64,000 nt of DNA from positions 124,001 to 188,000 of the forward strand of contig NZ_JAVRIF010000004.1 in NCBI RefSeq assembly GCF_031846185.1, given 5' to 3'. The notes beneath the pieces are model-generated. The model had not been told where the DNA came from and did no database searches. It saw only the letters and a program-made list of their open reading frames with translations. Below, piece after piece: positions 8,657 through 17,693 of this stretch. Position 1 is the stretch's first letter. Each line of letters begins with the position of its first letter. This stretch comes from Thalassotalea_H castellviae (GTDB taxonomy: Bacteria > Pseudomonadota > Gammaproteobacteria > Enterobacterales > Alteromonadaceae). Position numbers and translations under genes: made by a program.

Positions 8657-9853
8657 GTGGCTAGAATACTTTTTGTTACTTCAGAATATGAACCATTTCA
8701 GGCAAGTGGTGTAAATAGGATTAAGTTTTTCAAAAAAAGTCTTGAGCAGAGAGGGCATATTGTAATTGTATTAACTACCTGTACTAGTGCTCAGGGCCTT
8801 AAAAGAGACCGCTATAAAGATCATCGGGACAATATTTATAGAGCTGTTAGTTTAAGTTTACTTGGAAGAAGGCTATTAAGTAGTAGGCGTTTACCTATTT
8901 ATCCTACAATATCTAGAACTGGTAAATATTCAGTCTGGATCCCTTTTGCAATACTAAAAGGCCAATCATTAGTAAATAAGTTTAATATTGATACTATCAT
9001 TACATCGTTTCCTGACTTTGCTTCGTTAAATGTGGCAGAAAAGGTTGCAACTAAAGCACAATGCCGTCTAATTACAGATTTTAGAGATCCACCTTTTTGG
9101 ATATATGATCAGATATCCAAAGTCGATAGAAAGATCAAAAAGTGTCAGGAAATTGTCCATTATGCATTAAAAAGAAGCAGTGATGTAATAACTTGTACTG
9201 AATATAGTGCAGCTGCCTTATCAGATTATTACAACTTGAATTATAATAATGTTGTTATTGCCAATGGATACGATCAAGATATTATTGATAAAATTCCTAG
9301 TAAAGTAACTTTACATAAAAATTATTTTGAATTGATTCATATCGGCTCCTTTTATGATGAGGGGCGTGATATTCGACCAGTAGTAAAAGCTTTAGAACAG
9401 TTTATTAAATCAACTGAGGCACCTTTAAAATTAAAACTGAGATTAATTGGTGATAAACCCGATAGAGATACTTTAAATTACCTAGAAAGATTTGCACGTT
9501 CTTTTGAGGTAATTGTTGAACCACCTGTTCCAATAACAGAAGCATTAACTATTGCGAAAAGTTCTGATGCTCTATTGCTGCTTCAAGGAAGCCGTTTTGA
9601 TCGCCAAATACCTACCAAAGTATATGAGTATTTAGCGTTAAATAGGCCTATTTGGTCAGTCGTCGGCGCAAAAGGAGAAACGCGCAAGCTACTCGAAAAT
9701 TACCCAGATAATGTTGTTTATTCTAATTATGATTGTGAACTTGACATCCTAAACGGTGTTGGCGATCTATTAAAGATTCAAGCAAAGACTGTAAATTGTG
9801 ATAACTTAAGTCGTCAAGCTCAAATTGAGCAGTTGACTAGATTACATTTATAA
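8657..9853 (+). CDS. Glycosyltransferase, GT4-like (GT-B fold)
   Basis: Cytoplasmic or membrane-associated sugar transferase of 398 residues. The N-terminal MARILFVTSEYEPFQASG is the nucleotide-sugar GT4 opening with a Gly-rich loop. The C-terminal half has the donor-site region, with IPTKVYEYLALNRPIW in place of the usual E-x7-E segment (about residues 318-335). It starts with GTG after AAGGGAAAG, which is a good ribosome binding site. It lies alone between two gaps of 113 and 265 bases and probably adds one sugar of the EPS repeat unit. Donor and acceptor are unknown. Confidence 0.8.
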   Translation: MARILFVTSEYEPFQASGVNRIKFFKKSLEQRGHIVIVLTTCTSAQGLKRDRYKDHRDNIYRAVSLSLLGRRLLSSRRLPIYPTISRTGKYSVWIPFAILKGQSLVNKFNIDTIITSFPDFASLNVAEKVATKAQCRLITDFRDPPFWIYDQISKVDRKIKKCQEIVHYALKRSSDVITCTEYSAAALSDYYNLNYNNVVIANGYDQDIIDKIPSKVTLHKNYFELIHIGSFYDEGRDIRPVVKALEQFIKSTEAPLKLKLRLIGDKPDRDTLNYLERFARSFEVIVEPPVPITEALTIAKSSDALLLLQGSRFDRQIPTKVYEYLALNRPIWSVVGAKGETRKLLENYPDNVVYSNYDCELDILNGVGDLLKIQAKTVNCDNLSRQAQIEQLTRLHL

Positions 9854-9870
9854 TAAGTGTTCATTAGCTC

Positions 9871-9909
9871 AAATGGTAAAACTTTAAAAATGTACTACCA
9901 TTTATTTTT
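9871..9909 (+). terminator. Possible weak terminator after the glycosyltransferase
   Basis: An 8-bp inverted repeat, AAATGGTA with TACCATTT, has a 17-base spacer and is followed by ATTTTT, 18 bases after the stop codon. The long loop and AT-rich stem make it weak. Confidence 0.4.
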
Positions 9910-9918
9910 ACCTCGAAA

Positions 9919-9959
9919 TTTTTATTTGAAGTACAAAAATTGGGTACTTCAAATAAAAA
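9919..9959. repeat. Perfect 16-bp inverted repeat
   Basis: TTTTTATTTGAAGTAC and its exact reverse complement are separated by 9 bases. Neither strand has a T-run after the hairpin, so it is not a normal terminator. It lies in the 265-base gap before the alkaline-phosphatase-fold gene. It may be an operator, an RNA hairpin or the ends of a small relic element. Confidence 0.8.
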
Positions 9960-10118
9960 GCTAGACGTTTAATAATTAAATTATGGTTTGTTTTTAAAGT
10001 TTTCTGTATTTCTTCTTGAACTTATAAGTGACATTAATTTGTATTAAAATTAGCTTGATATCTATTAGTAAGTAAAGGAAAATTTGACTACTAAAGCTTC
10101 AAGTTGAAAAGGAATCAC

Positions 10119-11462
10119 ATGCATCAGAATAAAAATGTAATATTGTTGGAATTTAATGAGCTTTGCCCAACGCTTTTGAAAAAATTTATGTCTGCAGGGC
10201 ACCTACCTAACTTTAAAAAACTTTATGAGAATTCTGATAAATATATTACCGATGCTGGAGATGATTTAGAGTATCTAGAACCGTGGGTTCAGTGGGTAAC
10301 ACTGCATACAGGGATTCCTCATCAACAGCATGGGGTTTTTAGATTAGGCGAAGCAGATAATTTGAACTTTGATAATATATGGGACAAATTATCTGACAAA
10401 GGGAAAAGTTCTTGGCTTTGCGGCAGTATGAATGCTAAGTGGAGGCATGGAGATAAATATGTAACTGCAATTCCTGATCCTTGGAGTTTAAATGCTTCTG
10501 CTTCTTCAGAAAAATATAAACCATATTACGATTTTGTTCGGGCTAATGTACAAGAGCATACAAATAAAAGTAGTAAAAATAGTATAGCCTCTACATTAGC
10601 TTTTTTAAAGTTTATGATATTCAACGGCTTAACACTAAAAACCTTAGGGAAAATTTGTTCCGCAGTGTGGAAGTCTATTTTTAAAGCTAAAGATAACTGG
10701 AAAAAAGCTACTATTCTTGATTGGCTTCAATTTGATGTTTTTAGTGCATTCTATAAAAAGAATAAGCCAAACTTCGCTACATATTTCTCTAACTCCACTG
10801 CGCATTTTCAGCATAAGTATTGGCGGTACATGGAACCTGAAAAGTTTGAGAAAAAACCCACACAAAATGAAATAGATACATATCAAGACGCTATTTTATT
10901 TGCATATAAAAACCATGATGAATTGATTGGTGAAACCTTTAAGTTGAAAGATGAGAATACGCAAATTATTTTAGCATCAGCACTTAGTCAACAACCTTTT
11001 GCTGATCTTGATGCTAAAGGCGGCAAGATCTTTTATCGTCCTCATGACATTAATAATGTTGGACAGACATTTGGTTTAAATGGAGTAAAAGCAATTAATC
11101 CCGTGATGTCCCATCAATTTCAAATAATATTCGAATCAGATAGTCAGGCAAAAGACGCTCAAACAAAACTGTCTAAAGCGACACTCAATGGTCATGAGGT
11201 ATTTAAAACCAAGCTTGAAGGAGACACATTATTTTGTGGCTGTAGTTTCCACCAAGTTGTGGACACCTCAAATCCAATAGATTTTGAAGGTAAAGAAATT
11301 GATTTTTCAAGAGTATTTTATTTAGCCGATAGTCTCAAAAGCGGTAAACACCACCCGCATGGCGTACTGTGGGTTTCTCAAGATAAGCCATCAGTGGATT
11401 CAAATGTTATCCCCTTAACTGAGGCTCATGACATTATTTTAAATAATTTAATTAATGCTTAA
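10119..11462 (+). CDS. Alkaline-phosphatase-fold protein, possibly degenerate
   Basis: Protein of 447 residues without a signal peptide. The N-terminus aligns by eye with type I phosphodiesterase/alkaline phosphatase superfamily members: VILLEFNE at the first strand, LPNFKKL, then HTGIPHQQHGVF (residues 63-74). Several metal and catalytic positions look replaced. Glu11 stands where the first metal Asp is usual, the Thr/Ser nucleophile position near residues 54-57 reads EPWV, and the late SDHG motif reads ASALSQQP. So it is either a divergent transferase or phosphodiesterase, or a non-catalytic relative. The ATG at 10119 was chosen because AAAAGGAAT precedes it; an in-frame TTG at 10104 lacks this. 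It sits 19 bp before the O-antigen ligase-like gene, suggesting a joint role in EPS modification. Confidence 0.6.
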   Translation: MHQNKNVILLEFNELCPTLLKKFMSAGHLPNFKKLYENSDKYITDAGDDLEYLEPWVQWVTLHTGIPHQQHGVFRLGEADNLNFDNIWDKLSDKGKSSWLCGSMNAKWRHGDKYVTAIPDPWSLNASASSEKYKPYYDFVRANVQEHTNKSSKNSIASTLAFLKFMIFNGLTLKTLGKICSAVWKSIFKAKDNWKKATILDWLQFDVFSAFYKKNKPNFATYFSNSTAHFQHKYWRYMEPEKFEKKPTQNEIDTYQDAILFAYKNHDELIGETFKLKDENTQIILASALSQQPFADLDAKGGKIFYRPHDINNVGQTFGLNGVKAINPVMSHQFQIIFESDSQAKDAQTKLSKATLNGHEVFKTKLEGDTLFCGCSFHQVVDTSNPIDFEGKEIDFSRVFYLADSLKSGKHHPHGVLWVSQDKPSVDSNVIPLTEAHDIILNNLINA

Positions 11463-11481
11463 ACTTTAAAGTTATATTGCC

Positions 11482-12795
11482 GTGCGACGTCATACAGTAG
11501 ATATTAGCCCAAAGGCCAGTTCTTTTGGGTTTTTCTTTTTAGTGATATATTCATGCCTAGTCTTCATTCGACCACATGAGTGGAGTTGGCTAACTATAGA
11601 TTTTCCATTTATTCGAACCATGCTTATCATTACCTTTATAGCGTATCTTGCATCGGTTAAGCCTAAAAATACCTCTATTCACGTAACTGTTCTTTTTCTA
11701 TTGTTATTTGTAATGCTAATGTCCGAGCTTAGAAACGGAAGACTAAGTTATAGCTTTCCCGTTTTAATGGATTTTTTAAGTACTGCTATAATCCCATACT
11801 TATTATTTACTGGTTTTCTCATTAGCTACGAACGCCATGTTGTTATTATGAAAGTAATGATCATTGCGGCATTATTTATGGTCTATAATGGTTATACTCA
11901 GGTAATTTCCATAGATGGAGTAGGATGGGTTTCTAGTACTGATTTTCGAAGTGACATGGACGGTTTACAGGCGAGGTACGTTGGTTTCCTGAATGACCCC
12001 AATGATATGGGAATGTTTTTAGTCATGTGTTTACCTTTTAGCTATTTTCTAGCTAAAAATAGTCGTAATGCTTTCTCAAAATATTTTTATATTTGTACTT
12101 TGATATTAGTTTTAACGGGGATTTATTGGAGTCAAAGTCGTGGCAGTATACTAGGGGCTTTAGTTGTACTGGCCTCGTTTTTTTATATTAAATATGGAAA
12201 GGTAAAGACGTTTTTTCTATCTATGGTTAGTTTACCTATTATAGTTGTAGTTTTAAGCAAATTCAGAACCATAAGTACTGAAGATGCAAGTGCCAATGCT
12301 CGTATTGAAGCTTGGTATCAAGGTATTTTAATGTTTAAATACCGGCCAATTGTCGGGGTTGGTAAAGATAGTTTTTTAGAACACCATTATAAAACTGCGC
12401 ATAACTCATATGTACTAATAATGTCAGAACTTGGTGCCTTAGGCTATATATTATGGACATTTTTGCTTATTTCTACATTTTTTATTTTGAATAAAATAAT
12501 TCATCTCAATGTTGATAGTCTGAATCCTAAACACGAGCTTATAAAAAAAGAAAAAGACCTTGCACTATTTTGTATCGTTGGGTTGCTAGGTTATTTATCA
12601 ACTGCTTTTTTCATAAGTCGAAGCTATGTCATTATTTTGTATATTTTTATGGCGTTATGTATGAGTATCTTTTTTCGACTTTGTACTTTAGAAGTAATTG
12701 ATAAATCAGAATTAGTTAAATTAAGTCCGAAGTCATTTATTTATGGTTCAATGTCACTTATCGTTTTGTATTTTGTAATTAGACTACTGTTGTAA
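11482..12795 (+). CDS. O-antigen ligase/polymerase-like membrane protein (Wzy/WaaL family)
   Basis: Inner-membrane protein of 437 residues with about ten to twelve hydrophobic segments. The long periplasmic loop region holds GVGKDSFLEHHYKTAHNSYVLIMSELG (split by family as GVG..., H.., HNSY). This HNxYL-type motif before the last helices is the O-antigen ligase/polymerase (Wzy_C) signature. In XrtA loci this family polymerises EPS repeat units or transfers glycans to proteins. It starts with GTG, and no strong ribosome binding site is visible, so it may depend on the upstream gene 19 bp away. Polymerase versus glycan ligase cannot be decided from sequence. Confidence 0.8.
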   Translation: MRRHTVDISPKASSFGFFFLVIYSCLVFIRPHEWSWLTIDFPFIRTMLIITFIAYLASVKPKNTSIHVTVLFLLLFVMLMSELRNGRLSYSFPVLMDFLSTAIIPYLLFTGFLISYERHVVIMKVMIIAALFMVYNGYTQVISIDGVGWVSSTDFRSDMDGLQARYVGFLNDPNDMGMFLVMCLPFSYFLAKNSRNAFSKYFYICTLILVLTGIYWSQSRGSILGALVVLASFFYIKYGKVKTFFLSMVSLPIIVVVLSKFRTISTEDASANARIEAWYQGILMFKYRPIVGVGKDSFLEHHYKTAHNSYVLIMSELGALGYILWTFLLISTFFILNKIIHLNVDSLNPKHELIKKEKDLALFCIVGLLGYLSTAFFISRSYVIILYIFMALCMSIFFRLCTLEVIDKSELVKLSPKSFIYGSMSLIVLYFVIRLLL

Positions 12796-13137
12796 TGTCA
12801 CTCCTTTAGAGAAGTCTATCCTGTCATATACACCTATTAGATCAGAAAATAAAAAGGGGACATAAGATATTACACTTATTAGAATATTGCCTCTAGTTAT
12901 CAGCTAAGAATAAACACCATCGTTTATAATTCAGTAACATTAAAAGAGATACCTTTGCTGAATGTATTTTTTATTCTCGAAAAATAGCTTGAGTAAATAA
13001 GTGCCTGAATATTCAATATTACAGTAGCGGCATGCTTTTAGTTTCTAAGAATTCACATAGCCTTGATAAGGCTCATCTCGTATGAGTTTAGATGGCAATA
13101 CTAGGGATAAATATTTGCTCATTATTATACATATAAA
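12796..13137. other. Convergent intergenic gap, nothing convincing
   Basis: 342 AT-rich bases between the left EPS block and the 3' end of the minus-strand operon. There are small hairpins (AGCCTT-GAT-AAGGCT at 13059-13073), but no T-run terminator and no supportable reading frame. Confidence 0.6.
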
Positions 13138-14646
13138 TCAACTAACTAGACGTTTAATTGCCCAAGATAAATAACTATGACAATATTGAGGAAGCTTGGG
13201 CCTTATTTGTTTTAATAGATACCCAACAGAGCGATCATAACCTTTAGTGACGAAAAGTAGATTCAGGTAAACTACGACATATATTAATGTACCAATAATT
13301 GCTGATAATAACCCATTCAACAATTGGTCTAACAAAAGCATAGGAATGGAGGCAATAACAGCCGCAAGTGAAATTCTATACATTATTCTTATAGAAATCA
13401 TTTTATAACCACATTGTTTAGCTAAATGGCTATATAATACTAAAGATAATAAAGTAAGGGTTCCATAAGTTAATAATGCCCCCTTAAGCCCCCATAAAGG
13501 AACGGATATTAGGCTTATAATTAGAGCACAAAGAAATAGAAAAGCCTTTATTTTTAGCATCCCTACTTGTTTATCATAACTAATTAACGTTAAATTTGCT
13601 CCTTGGTTTAACGTTAAAATTGTTTTAAGTACGATCATTACTTGCAATGGTAGTACAGCTCCTTGATAACGCTGTCCATACAGTATCTCTATAATCACGT
13701 CAGCATAAAATATCATTGGCGCTACAACTAGTAGAGATAGTGCCATTAAGTATTTTTCTGCTTGGGCTACCTGTGCGTTAACATCGTTGTTTTGTACGGC
13801 ATCCGTTATTTTGGGTAAGAGAATTTCTTGGTAAATACCAGGTATTAAGGTGATTGCTGCGGTTGAAAGTAAAAACGCGATATTGAAAAAGCCTGCCTCA
13901 GAGAGCAGATTGTTGTGCTCTAGAAAAACAACTTGGCTTTGCTTAAAAATTAAAGCGCTTAAGAACACAATGCCTGTCGCTGAGAGCATTTGTGCGATGA
14001 TGCGATCCTTATGTTGCTTTACTGTATTATTTTGCCAAGAGCTTTTAGGTAAATTTTTGTTAAATAAACGAGCACTTGCTCCGTACATTAAGCATGTACC
14101 ACAATAGATTAATACGAAGTATTCAAGTTTTGGAGAAAATAAGGCGCATGTTAACACTGCGACAATATTAAAAGGATTAGTAATTAAACTTGTTTTAGCA
14201 AGTACATCGTACTTTTTAATACCTTTGAATATTGCCATTCTAAACATATAGTCAGCCTTGACAACGGCACAAAGAAATAAAATGACAAGAAGCCAAAGCT
14301 CCATTTTTGTTTGGCCGTATTGAAAACCAAGAATAGTGATGGCTAAAACAACAACAATGGCTATCCTTATATGCTGTATTCGCCAAAAATAAGCTAATAT
14401 ACCGGGTAATTCACCGTTATCTTTCTTGGTAAATTCGGCAACAAATTTAGTCACATTAATAGCTAAGCCAGAGTTAATGGCTAGCGTAATCAGTCCTGCA
14501 ATCCAGATTATACTCGAATACAAGCCGTAATCTTCGGTGGATAAATTGCGAGCGATAGTCAAGGATACAATAAGTCCCAAGAAGTATTCACTGTATAAAT
14601 TTATAGCAGCCATTGCTGCTTGAAGAGATGTTCTCATCTGTGGCAT
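13138..14646 (-). CDS. Polysaccharide flippase (Wzx-like, MOP/MATE superfamily)
   Basis: Protein of 502 residues with about fourteen hydrophobic helices. It opens with the family pattern of an amphipathic helix, then LIVSLTIARNLSTEDYGLYSS (the YG after the first helix is typical of polysaccharide synthesis flippases). It should flip the undecaprenyl-linked EPS repeat unit to the periplasmic face, where the polymerase at 11482 acts. It is the last gene of the 13-gene minus-strand run, directly after a glycosyltransferase with a 1-base gap. Functional assignment as flippase is from family; the substrate is unknown. Confidence 0.85.
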   Translation of the reverse strand: MPQMRTSLQAAMAAINLYSEYFLGLIVSLTIARNLSTEDYGLYSSIIWIAGLITLAINSGLAINVTKFVAEFTKKDNGELPGILAYFWRIQHIRIAIVVVLAITILGFQYGQTKMELWLLVILFLCAVVKADYMFRMAIFKGIKKYDVLAKTSLITNPFNIVAVLTCALFSPKLEYFVLIYCGTCLMYGASARLFNKNLPKSSWQNNTVKQHKDRIIAQMLSATGIVFLSALIFKQSQVVFLEHNNLLSEAGFFNIAFLLSTAAITLIPGIYQEILLPKITDAVQNNDVNAQVAQAEKYLMALSLLVVAPMIFYADVIIEILYGQRYQGAVLPLQVMIVLKTILTLNQGANLTLISYDKQVGMLKIKAFLFLCALIISLISVPLWGLKGALLTYGTLTLLSLVLYSHLAKQCGYKMISIRIMYRISLAAVIASIPMLLLDQLLNGLLSAIIGTLIYVVVYLNLLFVTKGYDRSVGYLLKQIRPKLPQYCHSYLSWAIKRLVS

Positions 14647-14647
14647 G

Positions 14648-15676
14648 TTAGTGATAAGCTCTTAGGTAATTATCGGCACATATTTGCATTGAAAAACCGT
14701 TTTTAAACTTTTCAAGACTGTTAATGCTAAAGCTTTGATAAGTTGCGGGGTTAGTTAATAATAACGTTATACAATTAGCTAGTTGTTGTGTATCCGCGTA
14801 TGAATATAAGTAACCGTTGACGTTATCTTCAATAAGTTCAGGGTTGCCGCCTACGTTTGAAGCGATTGTTGGCGTACCACTCGCTAATGCTTCTAAAATA
14901 GCTAGTGATAACCCCTCAGTTTCTGAGGTTACTGCTAAAATATCGGTGTGACCATATATTTCATCTCGATCTGTTACAAATCCACGAAAATTTACCTCGA
15001 CATCAGGAATTAACCGCTTAGCAAGCAATTGATTTTTTTCCATTAATTCACCAGTACCAAAAAAAGATACGCATAGCTTTTGTTGGAGGTCGCTTGGTAA
15101 TAAAGCGACTGCTTCTATGAGTAAATGTTGAGCTTTAAGCGGAACAAAACGACCAACATGAGAAATTCTTACTTTTTTATTGGAGGTTTTGACAGGTGTC
15201 ATTGGCAGTACACCATTTAGAATGATTATAGATTTCTTTTCAAAGCTTCGATAAGTTTCTAGGTAATTCGTTCTTGCTTTATCAGCGACAAAAATCATCT
15301 TATGCAATTTTAACTTCGCGAGTAAGTAAACTAAGCGCCATTTTAAGGTCTTGTGCACTCTTTCGTTGTGTCGAGTATAAATGACTTTCGTTGTTGTGAA
15401 TATGGTGGCGAGTAAGACACGTAATAAGCAGTAACTACTGTGAACATGCACGAAATCAGCTGTTGCCAATTTTTTCCTTAATGCCAAAATTGAAGAACTG
15501 TGTAGTAGCCCTAGTTCAAAACGACGAACTTCTTCTTCAAGCGGTTCACCTTTAGCGCCCATTGAAAGGATATCGATATTGAATTGCTGGGATTTTTTCT
15601 GTTCTGCGGCTAAATCAATTACAAACCTTTCAGCACCACCAACATTTAAACTACTAACTACATGTATTATTTTCAC
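14648..15676 (-). CDS. Glycosyltransferase family 4
   Basis: 342-residue GT-B enzyme. The N-terminus MKIIHVVSSLNVGGAERFV carries the GGAE acceptor loop, and the C-terminal donor site reads ETEGLSLAILEALASGTPTIAS (the E-x7-E motif, about residues 255-265). A soluble or peripheral inner-membrane enzyme, it would add one sugar to the lipid-linked repeat unit. It is packed 9 bp behind the GNAT-like gene and 1 bp before the flippase gene. Confidence 0.88.
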   Translation of the reverse strand: MKIIHVVSSLNVGGAERFVIDLAAEQKKSQQFNIDILSMGAKGEPLEEEVRRFELGLLHSSSILALRKKLATADFVHVHSSYCLLRVLLATIFTTTKVIYTRHNERVHKTLKWRLVYLLAKLKLHKMIFVADKARTNYLETYRSFEKKSIIILNGVLPMTPVKTSNKKVRISHVGRFVPLKAQHLLIEAVALLPSDLQQKLCVSFFGTGELMEKNQLLAKRLIPDVEVNFRGFVTDRDEIYGHTDILAVTSETEGLSLAILEALASGTPTIASNVGGNPELIEDNVNGYLYSYADTQQLANCITLLLTNPATYQSFSINSLEKFKNGFSMQICADNYLRAYH

Positions 15677-15685
15677 TATTATCTC

Positions 15686-16795
15686 TCAAGCAGTATGTTG
15701 TGCTTTAACTAACGCATTTTTCAATTTGCGAGCAAGTTTATCAAATTTTATTAAGTAGCTATATGGGAATTTAGTCAAGGTGTAGTTCGCTACCGTTGTA
15801 TGACTGTTTCGATACTTATTTTTGTATGAATGTTTAGCACCTTTCATAAAATCATATAAAAATACGTTTTTTTGACGAGCAATATCCATGGCTTGAATAT
15901 GCATGGCTGTGCCTACAGCTGGTAATGCTGAAGAATATTGAATGCCGCTTTGGTAGTAATACAAAACGTCATTCTCTATTACGCCATAATAAGTCGCGAC
16001 AGCTTGGTCTTTGATATTGAGTGTAAACATAATTAATTGTTCAGAGTTTAACATAGCGTCAGTAAAATCTCGGTGGAAGCAAACAAAGTGTTGATCTGTA
16101 AACGCGCCTCTTTTACCTTTCTGTAGCCACGCTTTATTATGCAACTGTATTAGTTGTTGATATGTATGTTCAAGGGCTTCTTTTGTATTGACAAGGTTGC
16201 AGGTAACGTTTTTTTCTTGTGAAAATTTATTCGCTTGTCTGCGTGTTGTTTTGCTGCGAATATTTGAAATTTGTTCAGATTGATTACTTTCTATAGGGAC
16301 AAGATAACGTACACCAATATCGTGTTGCTCAAGCTTCCATTGAGCTAGCATTAATTGTTTAAGCCATAAAGCCACATGACTATCGGTTAACACTATATCA
16401 ATGTTAATACTATAAAAATGACTGTTTTCGAACAGTGAAGCTGTTACAGCCTTGAAGACTTTTGCCTGATAATTTGGGGCAATCAAAAAATCCTGAAATT
16501 CGCTGCATACTTCGGTCGGGCTGTTTTCACCTGTTCCAATAAAACGTAATTCACTTAGCCACTTGCGCTTCTTTATATAAAAGGGGCATATCGCTACAAG
16601 CGTATGATTATCAAACCAGAACTGTACGTGTAACTTATCAGTACTTGTTAAGTAGTGGCGACACCAAAGTGAAATCCAATACCAATTCATGCACATTGTG
16701 GCGTTGTTATTATTACTATGGAAGCGCTCCCATAGCTCCTTATGCTGCATTAAGGAAGGTAACTCTGTGATAAGTTTACAAGTGAGTTTAGCCAT
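15686..16795 (-). CDS. GNAT-fold acyltransferase (FemAB/CelD-like, Acetyltransf_6)
   Basis: 369-residue cytoplasmic protein. The C-terminal half has the Acetyltransf_6 pattern: a basic TTRRQANKF segment (about residue 187), then QLIQLHNKAW, a central FTLNIKDQAVATYYGVI strand pair, and YYYQSGIQYS...VGTAMHIQAMDIA. Related proteins occur in cellulose and XrtA EPS loci and move acyl or aminoacyl groups onto sugars or peptides. It lies next to the asparagine-synthase-like and ATP-grasp genes, which suggests a common decorating role. It is not clearly the XrtA-specific FemAB family, and the substrate is unknown. Confidence 0.7.
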   Translation of the reverse strand: MAKLTCKLITELPSLMQHKELWERFHSNNNNATMCMNWYWISLWCRHYLTSTDKLHVQFWFDNHTLVAICPFYIKKRKWLSELRFIGTGENSPTEVCSEFQDFLIAPNYQAKVFKAVTASLFENSHFYSINIDIVLTDSHVALWLKQLMLAQWKLEQHDIGVRYLVPIESNQSEQISNIRSKTTRRQANKFSQEKNVTCNLVNTKEALEHTYQQLIQLHNKAWLQKGKRGAFTDQHFVCFHRDFTDAMLNSEQLIMFTLNIKDQAVATYYGVIENDVLYYYQSGIQYSSALPAVGTAMHIQAMDIARQKNVFLYDFMKGAKHSYKNKYRNSHTTVANYTLTKFPYSYLIKFDKLARKLKNALVKAQHTA

Positions 16796-16798
16796 CTG

Positions 16799-17683
16799 TT
16801 ACTTTAGTGCATTAACTAATGTTGACTTCCAATGCGAGACATTAAATTCACGACGAATGTAATTGTAGCCTTCTAAATTGAAAGTAACGGGTTGTTGTAA
16901 TGCTTCCTCAATAGCGATATCTGTATGACACTCAATGGTATAAGGTACAGGCCAGTTGGTAATTACTTGCATACCAAAATACATTGCTTCTATTGCCATA
17001 CGCGAAAAACCATCATGTGACGTTATTCTTAATAAAATGTCGCACTCTTTGAAAAGGGAAAATAACCTGTTCTGATCGATTCGCCCTAATGATGTTACGT
17101 TAGGGTAGCTATCTGTCTTTATTGTATTATCCCCAACGAATATAAAGTTAATGTGAGGAAGCTTCTTACTTAACGCTAACATTCGGTCGGTATTATATAT
17201 CCAGTGTCGATCAGGATTGCTATACACTAATACTTTCTTAATTGGTTTGCTTTCAGATGTTGGAATATTATTGCGTGATAACTGCTCTTCAAGCAAAAAT
17301 ATTGGGCTACAGCTTTGCCAATACTGCGTTTTTAGACCGTTGCTTTCTAATACTTGCGATAACCATGGCGCGGGGGATAAGTTGTTGTTGATACATAATT
17401 TATAAATGATTTTAGAATAAAGCTTTTCAATGCCGCGAGCATCATTGAAATAACGAGAATCGGTACCTGCCCAAAACTTCGCAACTTTATACCCTTTTAA
17501 TTTTAGCTTTAAAGCAATTCGTAATGAGGCTTTATTGGGGATTCGTACGTATACAACGATACAGGACTTCGGGGTAAAGTGACTTAGCTGCTGATATGAT
17601 TCACAAAAAGCAAACCTTGTATCATCACCGATCACTTCACGCCATTGGTCTATAATTTCGTGTTTACCAAAAAAAACAATCAT
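16799..17683 (-). CDS. Glycosyltransferase, GT4-like, divergent
   Basis: 294 residues from the chosen ATG at 17683 (MIVFFGKHE). A longer frame starting at 17764 would overlap the end of the upstream asparagine-synthase-like gene, so the later start with a 10-base gap is preferred. The N-terminal half is shorter than in ordinary GT4 enzymes. The C-terminal half shows VLVYSNPDRHWIY, then LLRITSHDGFSRMAIEAMYFGMQVI, equal to the donor-binding E-x7-E region (with D and E in place). It probably adds a sugar to the EPS unit. Confidence 0.65.
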   Translation of the reverse strand: MIVFFGKHEIIDQWREVIGDDTRFAFCESYQQLSHFTPKSCIVVYVRIPNKASLRIALKLKLKGYKVAKFWAGTDSRYFNDARGIEKLYSKIIYKLCINNNLSPAPWLSQVLESNGLKTQYWQSCSPIFLLEEQLSRNNIPTSESKPIKKVLVYSNPDRHWIYNTDRMLALSKKLPHINFIFVGDNTIKTDSYPNVTSLGRIDQNRLFSLFKECDILLRITSHDGFSRMAIEAMYFGMQVITNWPVPYTIECHTDIAIEEALQQPVTFNLEGYNYIRREFNVSHWKSTLVNALK

Positions 17684-17693
17684 AAATGTCTCG

